Shown one piece after another: positions 25,313 to 39,571 of a stretch of 64,000 bases of DNA. The position numbers and the translations under genes were made by a program. The number at the start of each line of letters is the position of its first letter. Within the stretch, counting starts at the first letter, position 1. Origin of the DNA: Pelecanus crispus (taxonomy: Eukaryota > Chordata > Aves > Pelecaniformes > Pelecanidae); assembly GCF_030463565.1 (NCBI RefSeq), contig NC_134676.1, forward strand, positions 24,284,728 through 24,348,727, given 5' to 3'. Under the pieces are notes generated by a model. That model saw nothing but the letters and a program-made list of their open reading frames with translations. It searched no databases and was not told where the DNA came from.

Positions 25313-28300
25313 GGGAATAAATGTTTTCCCTTGGACTAAAAATGAAAGTGGACTTCAAAATTAATTGAAATTTTCTTCAATAATATTTGATCAAGAATAG
25401 GAAAAAATGGTTTAATAAAGCCACCCACAGAAATCAATTACTAAATATCTGAACATTTCTTTCTCAAGTTTTTAAAACCTTTTCAAAAAACAAGAAAATA
25501 TGTTTTTCTTGTCAGATAATGGATGAATGCAAAAAATGTTCAGTATTTATTTCAAATAAATATTTATAAAAATGAAAGTTTCAACTTTACTGGAAAGAAA
25601 AAGCAAAATAACACTCAACATAATTATGCTGAGCATTTATTAAGAAATTGGTGTTTGACATTACCAGTCTATAGGAGATGCAGTTTGTAGGTACTGTGTT
25701 AGCCTTGATGCTGTTTATCACATTCAGGCAGAGTTGCTGCAGTCCTTGCTGAGAGCTGTGGGGAACATGTGCAAAACCTCTCTCACCATTCTGAGTTGTC
25801 ATGAGTGTTCATTTTCTGGGAAATGTGACAAATCCTTCCTCCTATAGCAGGCACTGGATTTGCTGATGGTTTTTTACCTATATTTCTTCAAAGGCTTGTG
25901 GCAAATTCAAAAAATGTTGTAATACAGTAATACAGTTATATAGATTATAAAAATAGAATAAAAATAATATATTAACTACTGATCATTTAAACAACTTAAA
26001 TGTTAATCTCATTGTGTGGTAGCTCTGGTATATTCAGTAAACAGTTTAAACCCCAGGTTTTTATTATAATTTTGATAAATAATCCAAACTTAATGGATGA
26101 CAAAGACCATGATTGTGGAATTGCTGTTTGTTCAAGTTTTTGTAGGATAAACTATTCATTACCAGATCTCTACTTTCAATCTCATGCAGATGAGTTGAAG
26201 CTAAAAGTTAAGCTTCTACTTTACTACTACTGCTTTTTGCTAGAGATTTCTTACATGCCAGTTACACACAGTGCTGTTTTAAGACTTTGGCCCTCAAATC
26301 CACAGTTTAAAAGAAGATCTTAACAGCAGTCTTACATCTCCTATGTGTTCATTCAGAAATACCATTAACACACCATGCAGTGAGTGCACTGGACATCTGC
26401 ATACGTGCCAAGTCTAACTCATAGGGTGCACATGAGCACGTAGTAGATTAAAAACTCCTGCTGATCCACAGACTGAGAACAGTACACATATTGTGCAAAG
26501 TGAATATGATGATCAATTATTCTAATAGAAGAAACTCATCAGTGAGTTTGAATAGTATGACAACGAGGGGAAAGAGGGAGAATCATGAAAAAGAGTAATT
26601 TCTTTTTAATTTTCTGTGTGAGGAAAAAGAGATTAAATATGCTGTGGTGATAAGGAGTGAGTCAGTATGGGATTCGGAGGGAGAGAATAACCTGGCTTAA
26701 CCTGTATGCATGTATCAGGGAGCTCATTAGAGATCCCCAGCCCACTGTTCTCATGAGCCATTTAAAGTAATGTGGGGGCTGTATTAACTTTGGACAGGCT
26801 GTGAATAGGATGACACTTCCCTGCACCCAACATGCCTGCTGCAGCAAAATCAATGAGGAAAGGTAAGGAAGACATCAATTAGCCCACTTTTGTTATCCAT
26901 CAAATGATGCTTGTGCTGGGAGTAGGTCCAACAGAAAAAAGATTACATTTTTTCACTGGTTTTTCAAAGAGAGAAAATATCAGAATAAAGCAATTCACAC
27001 AGCTGTATGGAGATAAAGAGGCATAGCCAGTGAACCAAAGGGAGGATAGGGAAAGAAAAGCTTTAGAAGGAAAATGAGGAACTTCTGTTTCTCACTGAAC
27101 TTTGAGACATCTACTTTCATCAGAAATTAGATCATCATTGCATTATCTCAAGCTCACCATTGTGAAATTCTAATAGTGTTTCTAGGTTTTGTTCTGTGGC
27201 TTTGACCTGATTTCCTTCATACTTTCTCAAAACAAAGCCATCTTCTCCCAATAGAATTTTTGAAACTTTTACAGACATGGGGTTATAAATTACTTTGGCA
27301 AAATTACAAATAGAAGGTTTTAGCTAATGTGAATGCTTTGAGACAGACTTTTTTGTGCTTTTCAGCACCATTCATAGGAGTGTGTGACCCTTTGTCTGGC
27401 TTATGTAATTTACATCTATGAAAATGGTTTCAACTATCTTCACTTTTCACAACATTCTTAGGATCAAAAGTATGTATGTAACAGGTGCTTATCCCAGAAA
27501 GTCAGGTAGACTTCCCAATCCTATTCTGAAAGAGGTTAAAACATATTAGGTATTGCATCTACTACTAAGTGACTTCTCTGTCCCTATGTACTGTCAGTTT
27601 AAAAACCAAACACCATATTCTGCACTTCCTGTCTATGAAGCAATAAATACTCTAAATAAGAGACATCATTGCAAGTTTGCAAGGTGAGACATACAATACA
27701 AATAAAATACAGCATTTTATTCACAGTCTTTTGGTTGTAGGAAAAATTGAACAAGATGCAAGATAGCCAGTATTAGAACATGCTATAAACTGTTCATTTA
27801 AGTGCAAAACCATAGATGACAAGGAATAATGCCTCACTTCTTGAGTGTTTTGTATGTCTTCGACTAAAGGAAGACTGCTTTCTGGACTGTTAAAAGGATT
27901 TTGCTCACTGTCTTAAACTGCCTGTTTGTAAATTCCTTTTTTTAGTTTTTTCTTCTGCATTTCAAACTTGGAACAGGGGCATAGTTTATTGGTATGAAAA
28001 TAAGAAGAATATATTTCAGCCTGTAAGGTTCATGAATAGGTGGCAAAAGTCTCTTACAGAGAAGACCTTTAAGTTAATATTGCAGTCATATAAAGAATTC
28101 CTTCGATCAGCACCCATCCCTTCTCATAAGTAAATAGTATTCTGAAACAAACAGCTTTATTCAAGCATCACTGAGAAGAACCTAAAAAAACCCTGAAGGG
28201 CTGTATTCATGGCTGTAAAGAATAATATCTTAGGTGGGATGTTTCAGACCTGCCCAAGTAAATCAGGACTTAAAATCTACATATCCCACTTAAATCTCAG

Positions 28301-31300
28301 GTATATCAAAGCTGAAGGGCATCTTCCAATAACAGTATGGTCTTAGCTGCCTTTGAAGCCTTCTTTGTGGTGTTGAAATTATTTTAAATTAATTCTATGT
28401 TTTGTAACCATGGAAAACCCAGTACAACAAAACTTCTGCCACTGGTGTCTGAAGTAGATAGAGTGATACAATCTTCACTTTCTCTAGACATTTATGGATG
28501 TTTATGAGATGTTTATGAGAGGCTAAGAAAGAAAAGGAGATAGATGGTGACAGTGCCAGGATGTATCAGTAGACCTACATCCTGCAAAAATAATTTTGTC
28601 ACAGAATCTTTGTGAGGGTAAAGAGGGGACTTTATCAGAAAGGCTTTTGTCCCTTGAAAGCCTTATATGCTAAATCCAAAGCCTCTGTATGTTAAATCCA
28701 CTTCTCTACAAGGGGACTAGAATTTCAAAACAGGGTTTGACCTCCTTAAGAATCTTTTCTACCTCCTCCATTTTCATGTCCTTTCAGAAACCCATCTCTA
28801 CATGCCTGCAGGAGTGATCGCCCCAAAACGATTAACTGTGAATAATCTATGAAGCAGCTTGTATCTGAGGAAGTATTACCATATTTATAAAGTAGCAGTT
28901 CTGTGGACTTAGAGAGTTGGGTACTCAGAAGCTGCCACAGATATTTCCTGCCTTTTCTCAGCTACACTCTGGTGAAGTTCCCATAGATTAATGCCCTAAT
29001 ATTTTGTATTTTGTGTATTATATCCCTTTTTTGCATTATTCAAATTCCCAGTAAACTGGATGAATAAAAGATGGCCATAAAAAACAAGTCTCTGAGAGAA
29101 TAGTCACATTCTCATATATGACAGTTCTGTAAATGTACACGTTTAAATGCTTATTTCAAAATTAATTTGAATTCTAAGGTTGCAAAATCATTAGTAATAA
29201 CACTATTAAATTTTTGGTTTAGTGTGAATTTTTTATTCATTGGAAAACTGAGTTGAAATTGCTTGGAGCTACCTTCTTAAATAACTTCCAGATTGAACAT
29301 GCACATTTTGCATGCAAATAAGACTGAGAGATTGTGGCTACAAATAGCTATACTTAATTTGAATATGCAAAAATAGTATTTGCATGTGTGAACTTTACTA
29401 GAAGACAAGCAAGAGAGTTTAAAAAACAGGCTTGATATCTGTGTTTTCTAATCTTCTGCATGATGGCAGGAATATTTATCAAACTAAAGGCACATAGGAA
29501 TATCATGAAATGAACAAATTTGAAAACTGATGAAGAAAAAAGGGAAAAGAATCAAATTATAATCCAGTATACTCTCATAATTCAGCAATCAATCAGACTG
29601 TACTTCATGCAAATAAAGCTTCACAAGCATGAATAATAACAATAAACATATCACAACTTATATTAGCCAAGTATTTCTTAATGGCAAGTTGGTAGACTTT
29701 GCTTTCCTTCAGATAGAGTTCTTGACTTTTTTACTGAGTCTCCTACAGTTCTGTGTCCTGATTCTGTAACTGGATGAAGTCCAAATTCTATTCCTGCTAC
29801 CTGAGGAAATCTGGAAGTTAAGAAGACAAATACTGGATAGCAAAAAGGAATAAATCAAATTAATGAACCATTCAGAACAATGCAGTAAGAGCCAGACTCA
29901 GAGCAGAAAAGACATTGCTCTTAACAAGATTAATAAGATCATACTTGCACCAAATATCCTACAATTATAAGGGTATTTGAGACAGCAGCTCTTACTTTTC
30001 TTCCCAGCAGTCCAGAACTGATCATCTATGTTAAGACACTACCAAATGAAAGGTGTCTAAGTTTTTATCCAAGTTTTTATATTTGCATAATATAGTAATA
30101 ATATCAGAAATGTTTCTTGTAGAGAAGTAATCATCATACTTTGTGCACGTATGACACAAGGTTTGTGATACCATTATCAGCATTAAGTGAAACTGAAACT
30201 GTGTGAAACATTTTAAGTGTCTAGGACAACTGGTATTTTCATACACAGGTAGAAGAGACTGGATGATCACTCTATAGACTTTCCATCAAGAGCTGTGTAT
30301 CTGCAAAAATTCCTTTTAAAAAGCTTCCAATAGTTGTCTCCCTGGAATTCTGACTACTAGCAGTGGATCTACAACAGGGAGGATAGCAAAAAGATCATCC
30401 ATAGTAAAATCCTCTGCTGGGTATACTCAGTTTAAACAAAGGCTATACACAAAATCATAACAGAAAATAATGAGATTTCATGTAGGATTTTTCTTCTGTA
30501 AACATTTAGCTAAATAATAAATTTTCTTGTTGAAAGATCTGAGGTTAGCTGTGCTTTGAGGTTATGCTAAATAAGAAAGAATGTGTGTTTAAAAGTTGCT
30601 CAGATAACAGTGACATAGGAGTTGATACTGCAAAGATGTATATACATACTTCATGTGCGGTAAATAGTCTTAGAAAATTAAGCAAACATTTTAATTTAAT
30701 GAATTCTATAGTTAGAGGTGTGTTGTTTGTTTTTTTAAAATATTGCATACATGAGTAGATGGAGAAGCCAAATCACAATCATAATCCCTTTCATCATAAA
30801 ATAATGATAAAGCCAACATAAAACCAAAGCCACCTGGCCACCAGATAAAATAGTGATTTAAAAAACGAACACCACCACCACGCCCCCCAAAAAAAACCCA
30901 AACCCAAAACAAACAGTATAAAGAGAGTAATTATTTGCTAAGAAGAACAGGAAAATGGAGATAGCAACACCACCAAAATTGATTGTGTATGAAGACTTGT
31001 AGAAGCTTTTGGTTTTTAAATAGTCCAGTAGCATTTTGATTTAAAACATATTTGGCAAAACCAATTGCTCTGCAAATTTAGTAAGATCAAGGTTTGAGAA
31101 ATGGGTTCTCAAATTTCTTCTCATTTGATTGAGGAGTGGAAATAATTGCAAAAATATGTTACTTCCAAGACTACAACCAGGATTTCACCCAAGCTGTTTT
31201 GTCTCATTACAGTACTGCTGTACTTTAACTAAGCATCATTATTCCCTCTTACCATATTTGCTCTACAAACACAGTATGCTTGATTCCTGCCTTGGATACC

Positions 31301-34199
31301 ATATACTTTAAAAGAAAAAAAAAGAAAAAAAAAAAACCCACAAAAATACAGAGACAGAGTGTGTACAGAAAAGTAGATCTTTCAAGTAATGGGAATCACC
31401 AATACATTTTAACTTATATATACCAATTTTTAAATTATTTCTCATAAGACTATGTGTTCATATATGCACCAATATGTATGTTATTTTACTTCAGTCATAA
31501 CCTGAAGCAGTTAGTTTATGTGATTAGTTCACATGTTAGTGTGCTGATTTTTTCAGTATGTGTATTGATATATGAAGCATTAAGATTTACTTTAAGATTT
31601 ACTTTTACAATTTTTTTGCTAATTTTAAGTTTCTTGTCCTCTAATATAACTATCTTTGAATGCTTTGTTTTGTGTTACAAATCCCTGACTTCTGGGTTTG
31701 TTCTTACTCAGGTATTTTGGAAGGGCTACTCCAAACTAAATAATTAAGACACATTTCCAAGGTTAAATGTTAACATATTCAAAACATTTCGGGTTACCAA
31801 AAACATTTTAGATGATGACCTGAAGTAGCTAGTGCTACATCAGCATAAGCAGCTTCTAGTATTGCACTGGCTATAGGATTTCCTAGACTGCTTTCTGCTT
31901 CTCCCACAGTATTTAGACAACCATCTAGTTCTGTATCAGCTGGACTACTCCTAAAAGATGCTGAATAATAAGATTCCCAATATAATTATTTGCAACAAAC
32001 ATTCCTTAATTCTATAAATCTGTTTCAGAAAACAGATTTGTTTTATAATTTTCAGTAGAAAAAGAAAACAATGAAAAATGTGTATTATCCCTTCAGTCCC
32101 ATAAATCTGAATAGATATATAATGTCATTTGGTTTGGCCTTAATTAATACCACCACTTCTAAAGCCACCTAGCTTCCACTCTACATCCATGCTTACAAGA
32201 AGTTTAATAATACCAACAAAGCTACAAAATACATCTCTGGAGTTTAAGTAGGGCAAATTCCAATCTAACATTTCTTCTTCTTACTATATCCAATATAAAT
32301 GATTTGCAGATACTGATAGTGGACAGCAGAAATGATCAAGACCTGCTGTAACTTGATAAACCCGAGACATTCCCACACGAGTAATAAATACAGTTCTACC
32401 CACCATTGGCCTTAGGAAGAAAGCTTGATTGGACTGCAATAGATTACTCCGCATGTGAATGAATTAGGGGAGTTTATTCCCATGCAGGGAATCAGTTCTC
32501 AAATGCAAAGCATATCTGGGATTTTACTTGTGAGCTTTGAAAAGTCAAAATTACCCTTTTTTTGTTTCATGTTGCCTTTGCAAAGGGGAAGGTAGAAGTA
32601 TTCAAATGATTTTACTAAATCCTGTAAGAAGACTGGGAATAATTTAGCCAGAACTTGAGACTACATGGTAGCAGCTGATAACCGTGTACAGCAAATTAAC
32701 AGGTTGTAGCTTGTTGCTTAAATCCATTCTTGGAACCATCATCACCCACGTGCATTTCCTAAGCAATTTTCTTAACTATTCTCCCAGTTAAATGTTCAGA
32801 ACAAATTTGCCTGTGGTCAGCAACAGAAATGTTTCTGCAGTTTAAAGACAGTTAAGATCAGGGATTGCAATCAACTTCACAGTCAACCTAACTTTAACAG
32901 TTTCAAAGTTTTACTGTAATGTGTGCTAGTTTTTGGCATCTCTTGTGAATACCAACGATCTAATTAAAATTGTCTTGTGATCTCCAGACTCCCCTCAGGA
33001 GCAAAGAATATAACAGATGCCATGCTACTACAGCATGGGAAAGACTGCTTTATAGGAATTTACCTGTGGTTGACTGTAAATGCTATCAGGGCTGCATATC
33101 AGAGAAAATAGCTTATTTAAATTTTATATTTTCTCAGAAATATTTTATTTGCTGTAGGAATGCACTATGCAACTCAACAGCAACAACCACATAAAGGATT
33201 TAAGTATAAAGCTCTAGGGATCAGAGTGTTTCATTAGTATTACTAATAAATATCTACAGAAAAGGAAATTCTTATGGATGGTGATCTTTCAATTAGAAAG
33301 TCCCAGCATCCATAAAACAGAATGTTACTGAATGCTGCATTCTTTCACTCTGCCATTGCTCCTGTTGAATGAGTAGCTATGTCAAGGATAAATTAATTCA
33401 TATTAATCCATATACCATTCATATAATTCATATGCCACATAATTCGTATACTATTACCAACTAATTGTCTCAAGAATTCACGAAGTAACACACAGAGGGA
33501 TGTCAAGGGTACTGATTTTTACTATGAGCTTTCCTATATTCTGCAGATACAGTAATATTTTGGGACCAAACTGGAAAAATTACAAGATTTCTAAATGCCA
33601 TTTTCATAGGTGAGCTTAAAACTAAGTTTGATAAGGTGATGTCTTTTAATAGTAATCAACTGATGGATGCACTAGAGTAACCTTCCATTAAAAATTAAAC
33701 TGAAACAATTAAAAAAAAAAAATAGGCCACATTCCTCTGTGGTCTAAGTTTACTGAAGTCCATCCAGTTGTATCAGGAAGAAATATGGATCTCATTTCAA
33801 GATAGAAGGGCAAACTAACTTACAAATTCCTGTTAAAAATAAATCTAAACTGTATTCATAAAAGCAGAAAAATCCCATGGCCACAATGTAAACACAGTAT
33901 AGTTAATTGCATCTAGAATAATACAGAATATAGGACATAGAGCACTTACTGCTTCCCACCCCCTAAATTCACACTCAGATATGGAGTCAGGATGCATCCA
34001 TGGTAAAGCTCTACATACAGAAATATGGAGGTGCTTCCTGGCCCAGTATTATTGATATAGCCATTGAAAACAGTTGCTTTTTAATAAATTTGAACCTAAT
34101 TCTTATTAGCTGTTCAGTTTTTAAATAAATCATTAAGAAAATCACACCCACCTGAAGGTTCTGAGTATAGTCACTGATCACTGATCACTGATTTTATAC
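25313..34199. other. Long AT-rich intergenic stretch, no gene seen
   Basis: Nearly 9 kb without a recognised gene or transposon. Two places look less random: a moderately GC block at about 26690-26890, and a cluster of POU octamers at 29312-29614. A 7-bp repeat (ATCACTG x3) lies at about 34172-34192. Confidence 0.55.
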
Positions 34200-34750
34200 A
34201 TAAATCTTTTTCTGGATTTCCCAGAATGTCAATTCTTTGAAAATTACACTGAAAGGATGAACCAAAGTTTCTTTTTTTTCTTTGACAAATTTCTAAAATA
34301 TGACTTCTTCCATAATGCAATTTCCATTAATCTCTTTTATTTCATAATCATTGTCATGGCCAACTAATACCAGATCTACTCCATGGATATTCTGTGCAAG
34401 TCTGACACTTCATTTGTGTCATAAACTGCGATAAGCTCTGCTCCTTCTGCTTTAAGTTTTGCAGATATTTCATTAGCTGCTTTGATATAACCTGTACAGT
34501 TTAGGTTAATTTGTTTAGAGTAGCAAAGGTATCTAGCCTGTTGGCCCAATTTTTATACCACTCTATTTAACTTTTTTTTCTGACTGTGATGTGACCTAAT
34601 GGTTCCAGAGTAAATCTGTCATATACATTGCGGAGGAAACCTGGAAAACTGCATTAGTTGTACATATTCTTCCAGAATATCCAATGCCAAAATCAAATTC
34701 ATAGTTTCCTAAACATAAGTTCAGAAAGTAATTTTTAAAGTTAATACAAA
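34200..34750 (-). pseudogene. Decayed 5'-nucleotidase/metallophosphoesterase-like pseudogene
   Basis: Read on the - strand with several frame changes, this interval gives successive family pieces. LCLGNYEFDFG (around 34686-34718) corresponds to the GNHEFDFG metal-binding motif with His changed to Tyr. NVYDRFTLEPLGHI lies at about 34590-34635. IKAANEISAKLKAEGAELI lies at about 34425-34490. VDLVLVGHDNDYEIKEING (about 34325-34375) corresponds to the GHDHDYE motif with one His changed to Asn. The order and spacing fit the calcineurin-like phosphoesterase domain of 5'-nucleotidase-type enzymes. In-frame stops and frameshifts rule out function. The absence of introns suggests a processed copy. The parent gene is not in the window and the ends are approximate. 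Confidence 0.6.
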
Positions 34751-36589
34751 TAACTAAATTTTAGCCAAGTGCCACTTCTATATATCATTTAGTGTGAGCA
34801 AAAGATTGAGGAAGAGTACACTTCACCTTGTCCTTAAAATAAACTCAATAGGGGGGACTTAGTCCATCTATCCTTTATTGCAAAAAAAAGCTGTATCAAT
34901 TTAATTTATTTTTGCAGCTGTTCTAGATAGACACAATTGTAAAGGAGACTTTTATGCATCTAATACTTTCAATTCACAAGTTATCTAACTTAAAACAATC
35001 ATAAATCATCCCTATGGAGCAAGTTTTTTATGAAGGCTCAGGAAAAAAAGTTTACATTTAATGCCCAGCCAGATAGTGGAGGTAAAAAAAAAAAATCTTG
35101 CTCAGCTTAAGATGATATTATTTTCTGTCTTGAGCATGAAATAATATGGAGGAAGGAAAAAATACATTCTCAGTAGCCTACAAAAAACATTAAACAGTGC
35201 AACAGTAGGCATAAGAAATACTGGCCACAGTATTCTCAAATCTGTGTACGTTACAGAATCCTACATAAAGGCAGCACTAAGTGGGCTACTACTGGTGTAG
35301 TCCCTGAAAAGGTCCCTCTTCGATGAATTTTCCTAGAGGGTTCTGGATGCTAAGCTGCTTCTGCAGAAGATTTAATTGCTATGGGCAAAATCCCACATAC
35401 TTACTAAACTTGAGATAATACTAGCATGAGCAGAAGGACTATTTAATGTGAAAGTGACAGTGTGTACACAGGCAGATTTTTATGGTTACAACTACTTATG
35501 GTACTTTTCTTTGGAAAATATGATCTTTTCATGTTTTATGCTGTATACATTCTTGTTTTGGAGTATATGTAAAGCAAGAGCAAAAAACCAAATTTGTTTC
35601 TAAGGAGTTAAATTTACTTCCTAAAAATTAACTAGCCTCTGAGCTTTGCAAAAGAGTAACCAAAAATAGTAAGGACTGAAAAAAGACTAGCTGACCTCAT
35701 CCTTCCACCCAACTAAATCCATGGCTGAAAGGACAGATAGGTTTGGAAACAGAAAGCAAAGCAAAGCAAAAAAAAAAAAAAGTCCATAAAGAGAAAGAAT
35801 CAGCTACTTGACATAGTTTTGTTTTCCCTTTTTGGCTCATAAAGAAGCCTTGTGCTGGTTTAGGAAACCTAAAGGAGCTTTCCGTTACTTCTATGGGTAG
35901 TTGCCAATCTCACTATCTTGTGTTTCATAATTTTCTGGGTTACAGCACTGCTGTTTTCAGTAGCCAGTTTTGTTGTCTACTAGTTCTGAAACTACTTGTC
36001 ACAATCTCATTTGGGAGGCTGAACACTTGCTGCCCACATCAAAAGCAAAGCCTGTTTCAACTAAGGGTCAATTAGCCTGTTTGTTAAACAGTATTTCTTT
36101 TTAAAAAGCACACTTTGCATGGTTTCCCTGTTAATTTTGAAGCCGATTGTAGGCCAAACCAAAAATCTTACATAGAATTAAATGGTCTTGGATTTAATTC
36201 TCCATTGAAGTAATGGTCCCATAGTTGTAACAAGTAGCACTTAGATCAGAGATGAGCTGTTTTCTTTTTTAAATAAGTTGCTGTTGACTGGTGATTTTAT
36301 CTTATGGCCCCATACTTCTGGGATTAGATTTTCTTTCTATTTCTGCAATCTTGGAGGGAAACTGACTCTTCATTCATTTCTGAAGAGGATATTCCACTTA
36401 TAGAGACAAGTTTTGGGGAAGAGCCTCCAAAAGTACATGCCATAACCCTATGTATCCTATGAAGCTGGGCTCTGCAGAGCACAGGCATACTCTGGTACAC
36501 TTCTAACAGGGACTGGAAGAGCCGCAAAGATGCTGCCGCTACACAAATCGTGTGCTTGTCCTGCTGTGACAAGGTCTATGCTGAGGCTT
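34751..36589. other. Intergenic sequence, no gene seen
   Basis: AT-rich sequence with A-runs at about 35086 and 35769. The first 100 bp may hold the rest of the phosphoesterase pseudogene's N-terminal part, too decayed to assert. Confidence 0.55.
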
Positions 36590-38262
36590 GCAGAGCACTA
36601 CTTCAGCCACTGGATCAAAACAATGTCTTTCTACCAGTCACAGCCAGACCAGTTATCCCAAGGGTATTCAGCCCCCTGAGCTGGAAGACAGGGATGGAGA
36701 GCAGAATGAAGCCCCCATAATCCAGGAGGAAGCAGTTAATGACCTGCTACGCCACCTGGATGCTCACAAGTCTATGGCGCCAGATGGGATCCACCCGAGA
36801 GTACTGAGGGAGCTGGCAGAGGAGCTTACCAAGCCACTCTCCATCATCTATCAGCAGTCCTGGTTAAGTGGGGAGGTCCCTGATGACCGGAGGCTTGCCA
36901 ATGTGACTCCCATCTACAAGACGCATGGGAAAGAGGAGCTGGGAAACTACAGGCCTGTCGGCCTGACCTCGGTGCTGGGGAATACTGTGGAGTGGTTCAT
37001 CTTAATTGCTCTCCACAGGCATGTGCAGGTCAACCAGGGGATCAGGCCCAGCCAGCATGGGTTTGTGAAAGGCAGGTCCTGCTTGACCAACATGATCTCC
37101 TTCTATGACCTGCCTAGTGGATGAAGGAAAGGCTATGGTTGTCATCTACGTGGACTTCAGTAAAGCCTTTGACACCATCTCCCACAGCATTCTCCTAAGG
37201 AAGCTAGCAGCTCATGGCTTGGATGGGTATACTCTTCGCTGGGTAAAAAACTGGTTGGGTGGCCGAGCCCAGAGAGTTGTGGTAAATGGTAGTCCAGTTG
37301 GCAATGAGTCACAAGTGGTGTTCCCCAGGGCTCCGTTTGGGGGCCAGTCTTGTTTAATTTCTTTATCAACAATCTGGATAAGGGGATTGAGTGCACCCTC
37401 AGTAATTTTGCAGATGACACCAAACTGGGTGGGTGTGTCGATCTGCTCAAGGGCAGGAAAGCCCTGCAGAGGGATCTGGGCAGGCTGGATGGATGGGCCA
37501 AGGCCAATTGTATGAGGTTTAACAAGGCCAAGTGCCAGGTCCTGCACTTCAGTCACAACAACCCCATGCAACACTACAGGCTTGGGGAAGAGTGGCTGGA
37601 AAGCTGCCCGGTGGAGAAGGACCTGGGGGTGTTGGTTGACAGCCAGTTGAACATGAGCCAGCAGTGTGCCCAGGTGGCCAAGAAGGCCAACATCATCCTG
37701 GATTGTATCAGGAATAGTGTGGCCAGCAGGACTAGGGGAGTTATTGTCCACCTGTACTCAGCACCGGTGAGGCCACACCTCAAATACTGTGTCCAAGAAA
37801 AACATTGAGGTGCTGGAGCGTGTCCAGAGAAGGGCAACGAAGCTGGTGAAGGGTCTGGAGCACAGGCCTTATGAGGAGTGGCTGAGGGAACTGGGGTTGT
37901 TTAGCCTAGAGAAGAGGAGGCTGAGGAATGACCTTATTGCTCTCTACAACTACCTGAAAGGAGGTTATAGTGAGGTGGTGTTGGTCTCTTCTCCCAAGTA
38001 GGTTAGCGATAGGACAAGAGGAAATGGTCTCAAGCTGCGCCAGGGGAGGTTTAGATTGGATATTAGGAAAAATTTCTTCACAGAAGGAGTAGCCAAGCAT
38101 TGGAACAGGCTGCCCAGAGAGGTGGTGGAGTCACCATCCCTGGAAGTGTTCAAAAAATGGGTAGACGTGGCACTCTGGGACATGGTTTAGTGGGCATGGT
38201 GGTGTTGGGTTGATGATTGGACTGATGATCTTAGAGATCCTTTCCAACCTTAATGATTCCTA
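36590..38262 (+). mobile_element. CR1 LINE, 1.7 kb, reverse transcriptase present but frameshifted
   Basis: ORF2 is split over four overlapping frames. 36588-37124 holds PPELEDRDGEQNEAP, APDGIHPRVLRELAEELTKP and the RT finger region to SQHGFVKGRSC. 37105-37515 holds YVDFSKAFD (palm motif A, 37150-37176). 37350-37808 holds FADDTKLGG, with the catalytic FADD at 37407-37418, and [11 protein letters not shown]. 37789-38001 holds [20 protein letters not shown]. The CR1 RT palm motifs are complete, but the frameshifts kill the protein. The endonuclease half is missing through 5' truncation. The 3' UTR ends near CCAACCTTAATGATTC. Confidence 0.95.
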
Positions 38263-38324
38263 GTTTTTACTTTCATTAAAAAATAATCCAGCCACCAAGC
38301 CAGGAAACATGACATTATTACTCA

Positions 38325-38428
38325 ACCCTTATTTGGTTTAGTGGTGGACTTGGTAGTGTTAGGTTAATGGTTGGACTGGATGATCTTAAAGGTCTTTTCC
38401 AACCTAAACGATTCTGATTCTATGATCA
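38325..38428 (+). mobile_element. CR1 3'-end fragment
   Basis: Second CR1 tail (GGTTTAGTGGTGGACTTGG, then ATGATCTTAAAGGTC, ending CGATTCTGATTCTATG), only about 60 bp after the end of the previous CR1 and in the same orientation. It matches the 3' UTR of the copy at 4590. Confidence 0.9.
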
Positions 38429-39571
38429 AGAATTTAGGCTGTGTTGACAATGCAAAGACTGCAGGCTGCATTAAAGGTAAGACATAAGATTCTGCCTGAG
38501 ACAACCTGTAATGAAAAAGCTGCAGTTGACCACCCACAACTGGGAATAAACCAAGAAACTACAAGTATTATGCAATTCAACTTACCTTAGATTTATTTAC
38601 CAAAGACTGCAAATGGGCAGCATATTTAAAATAGGAATCATGTGCTTTCCTTTTTTTTGCTACACATAAAGCTGATGGATTTAAGCAGTCTCCACTAAAA
38701 ATAGTAAGTGAATTCAGGGAATCAAACTTTTTATATCTGTTGCAAGTCTACAAGTAAAAAACAAAACCAAAACCCAGGCCCACTTGACACACTGTTGTTG
38801 CTGTTCATCCATACTTACAGCTTCCTTTTCATTGCTCAATTAGTAAAGATTTTGTTTGGCATTTCCTCAAAATAACTGAAAATATTTACAAATAAAACAG
38901 ATGTACAATGCTTAGAACACTCCATTCCTTTTCAAATGTCAGTACCAGGTGTTCTCTGAATAGAAAGGGAGGGGAAAATAGAAAAATGCTACAGGCTAAA
39001 TGTGGACTTGCTCTTTTTCTGTGTCCCACTGACTTGCATTTTCTCACTCTGACCTTCAGTCCTAAATAACTGCTCTCTTACCGCTTTTCATTTCACTTTA
39101 TTTCATCATTCATAAGCATTCACTGTTGCTGTTCAGCTTTTTCCACCCTGTTTCTTCATGTTAGTATATGTTTCTCCTTTCCTCATCCTTCGTTTCTTCT
39201 CCACTTCTTCATTACCCTTATCTTTAAAAGCTGTACAAATTTCTGGAATATTTAATAGCATTGATACTGCTGTCATTAAATCACTTCCCTAGTGCTCTAT
39301 TGGGAAGAGCATTTCCAGTAACTGAATGTTAAGAAATGTTGCTTCCAGCAGTACTGAATTTAAAAAAGTGGAAAAGATGCTGAAGTAGTGGTAAATACAG
39401 TGGAAGGAAGTATCTATCTCATGAACTGACAAATAAACTTCCATGAAATGACAAAACCTTTCATAAGACTGGGGAAGGTTGTGAAAGCAGACATCTTTAC
39501 CTCCTATAGGAATATTTGTAAGTTAATATTTCTTATGAAGCTGACATGATATTTTTGTAATTCCAAAAAGT
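38429..39571. other. Intergenic sequence, no gene seen
   Basis: AT-rich unique sequence, with nothing recognised. Confidence 0.6.

Noticed and set aside
29500..36000. Poly-A and A-rich runs as evidence of further processed pseudogenes
   Set aside because: A-runs are common in this AT-rich sequence, and except for 34200-34750 they are not next to any coding-like sequence.
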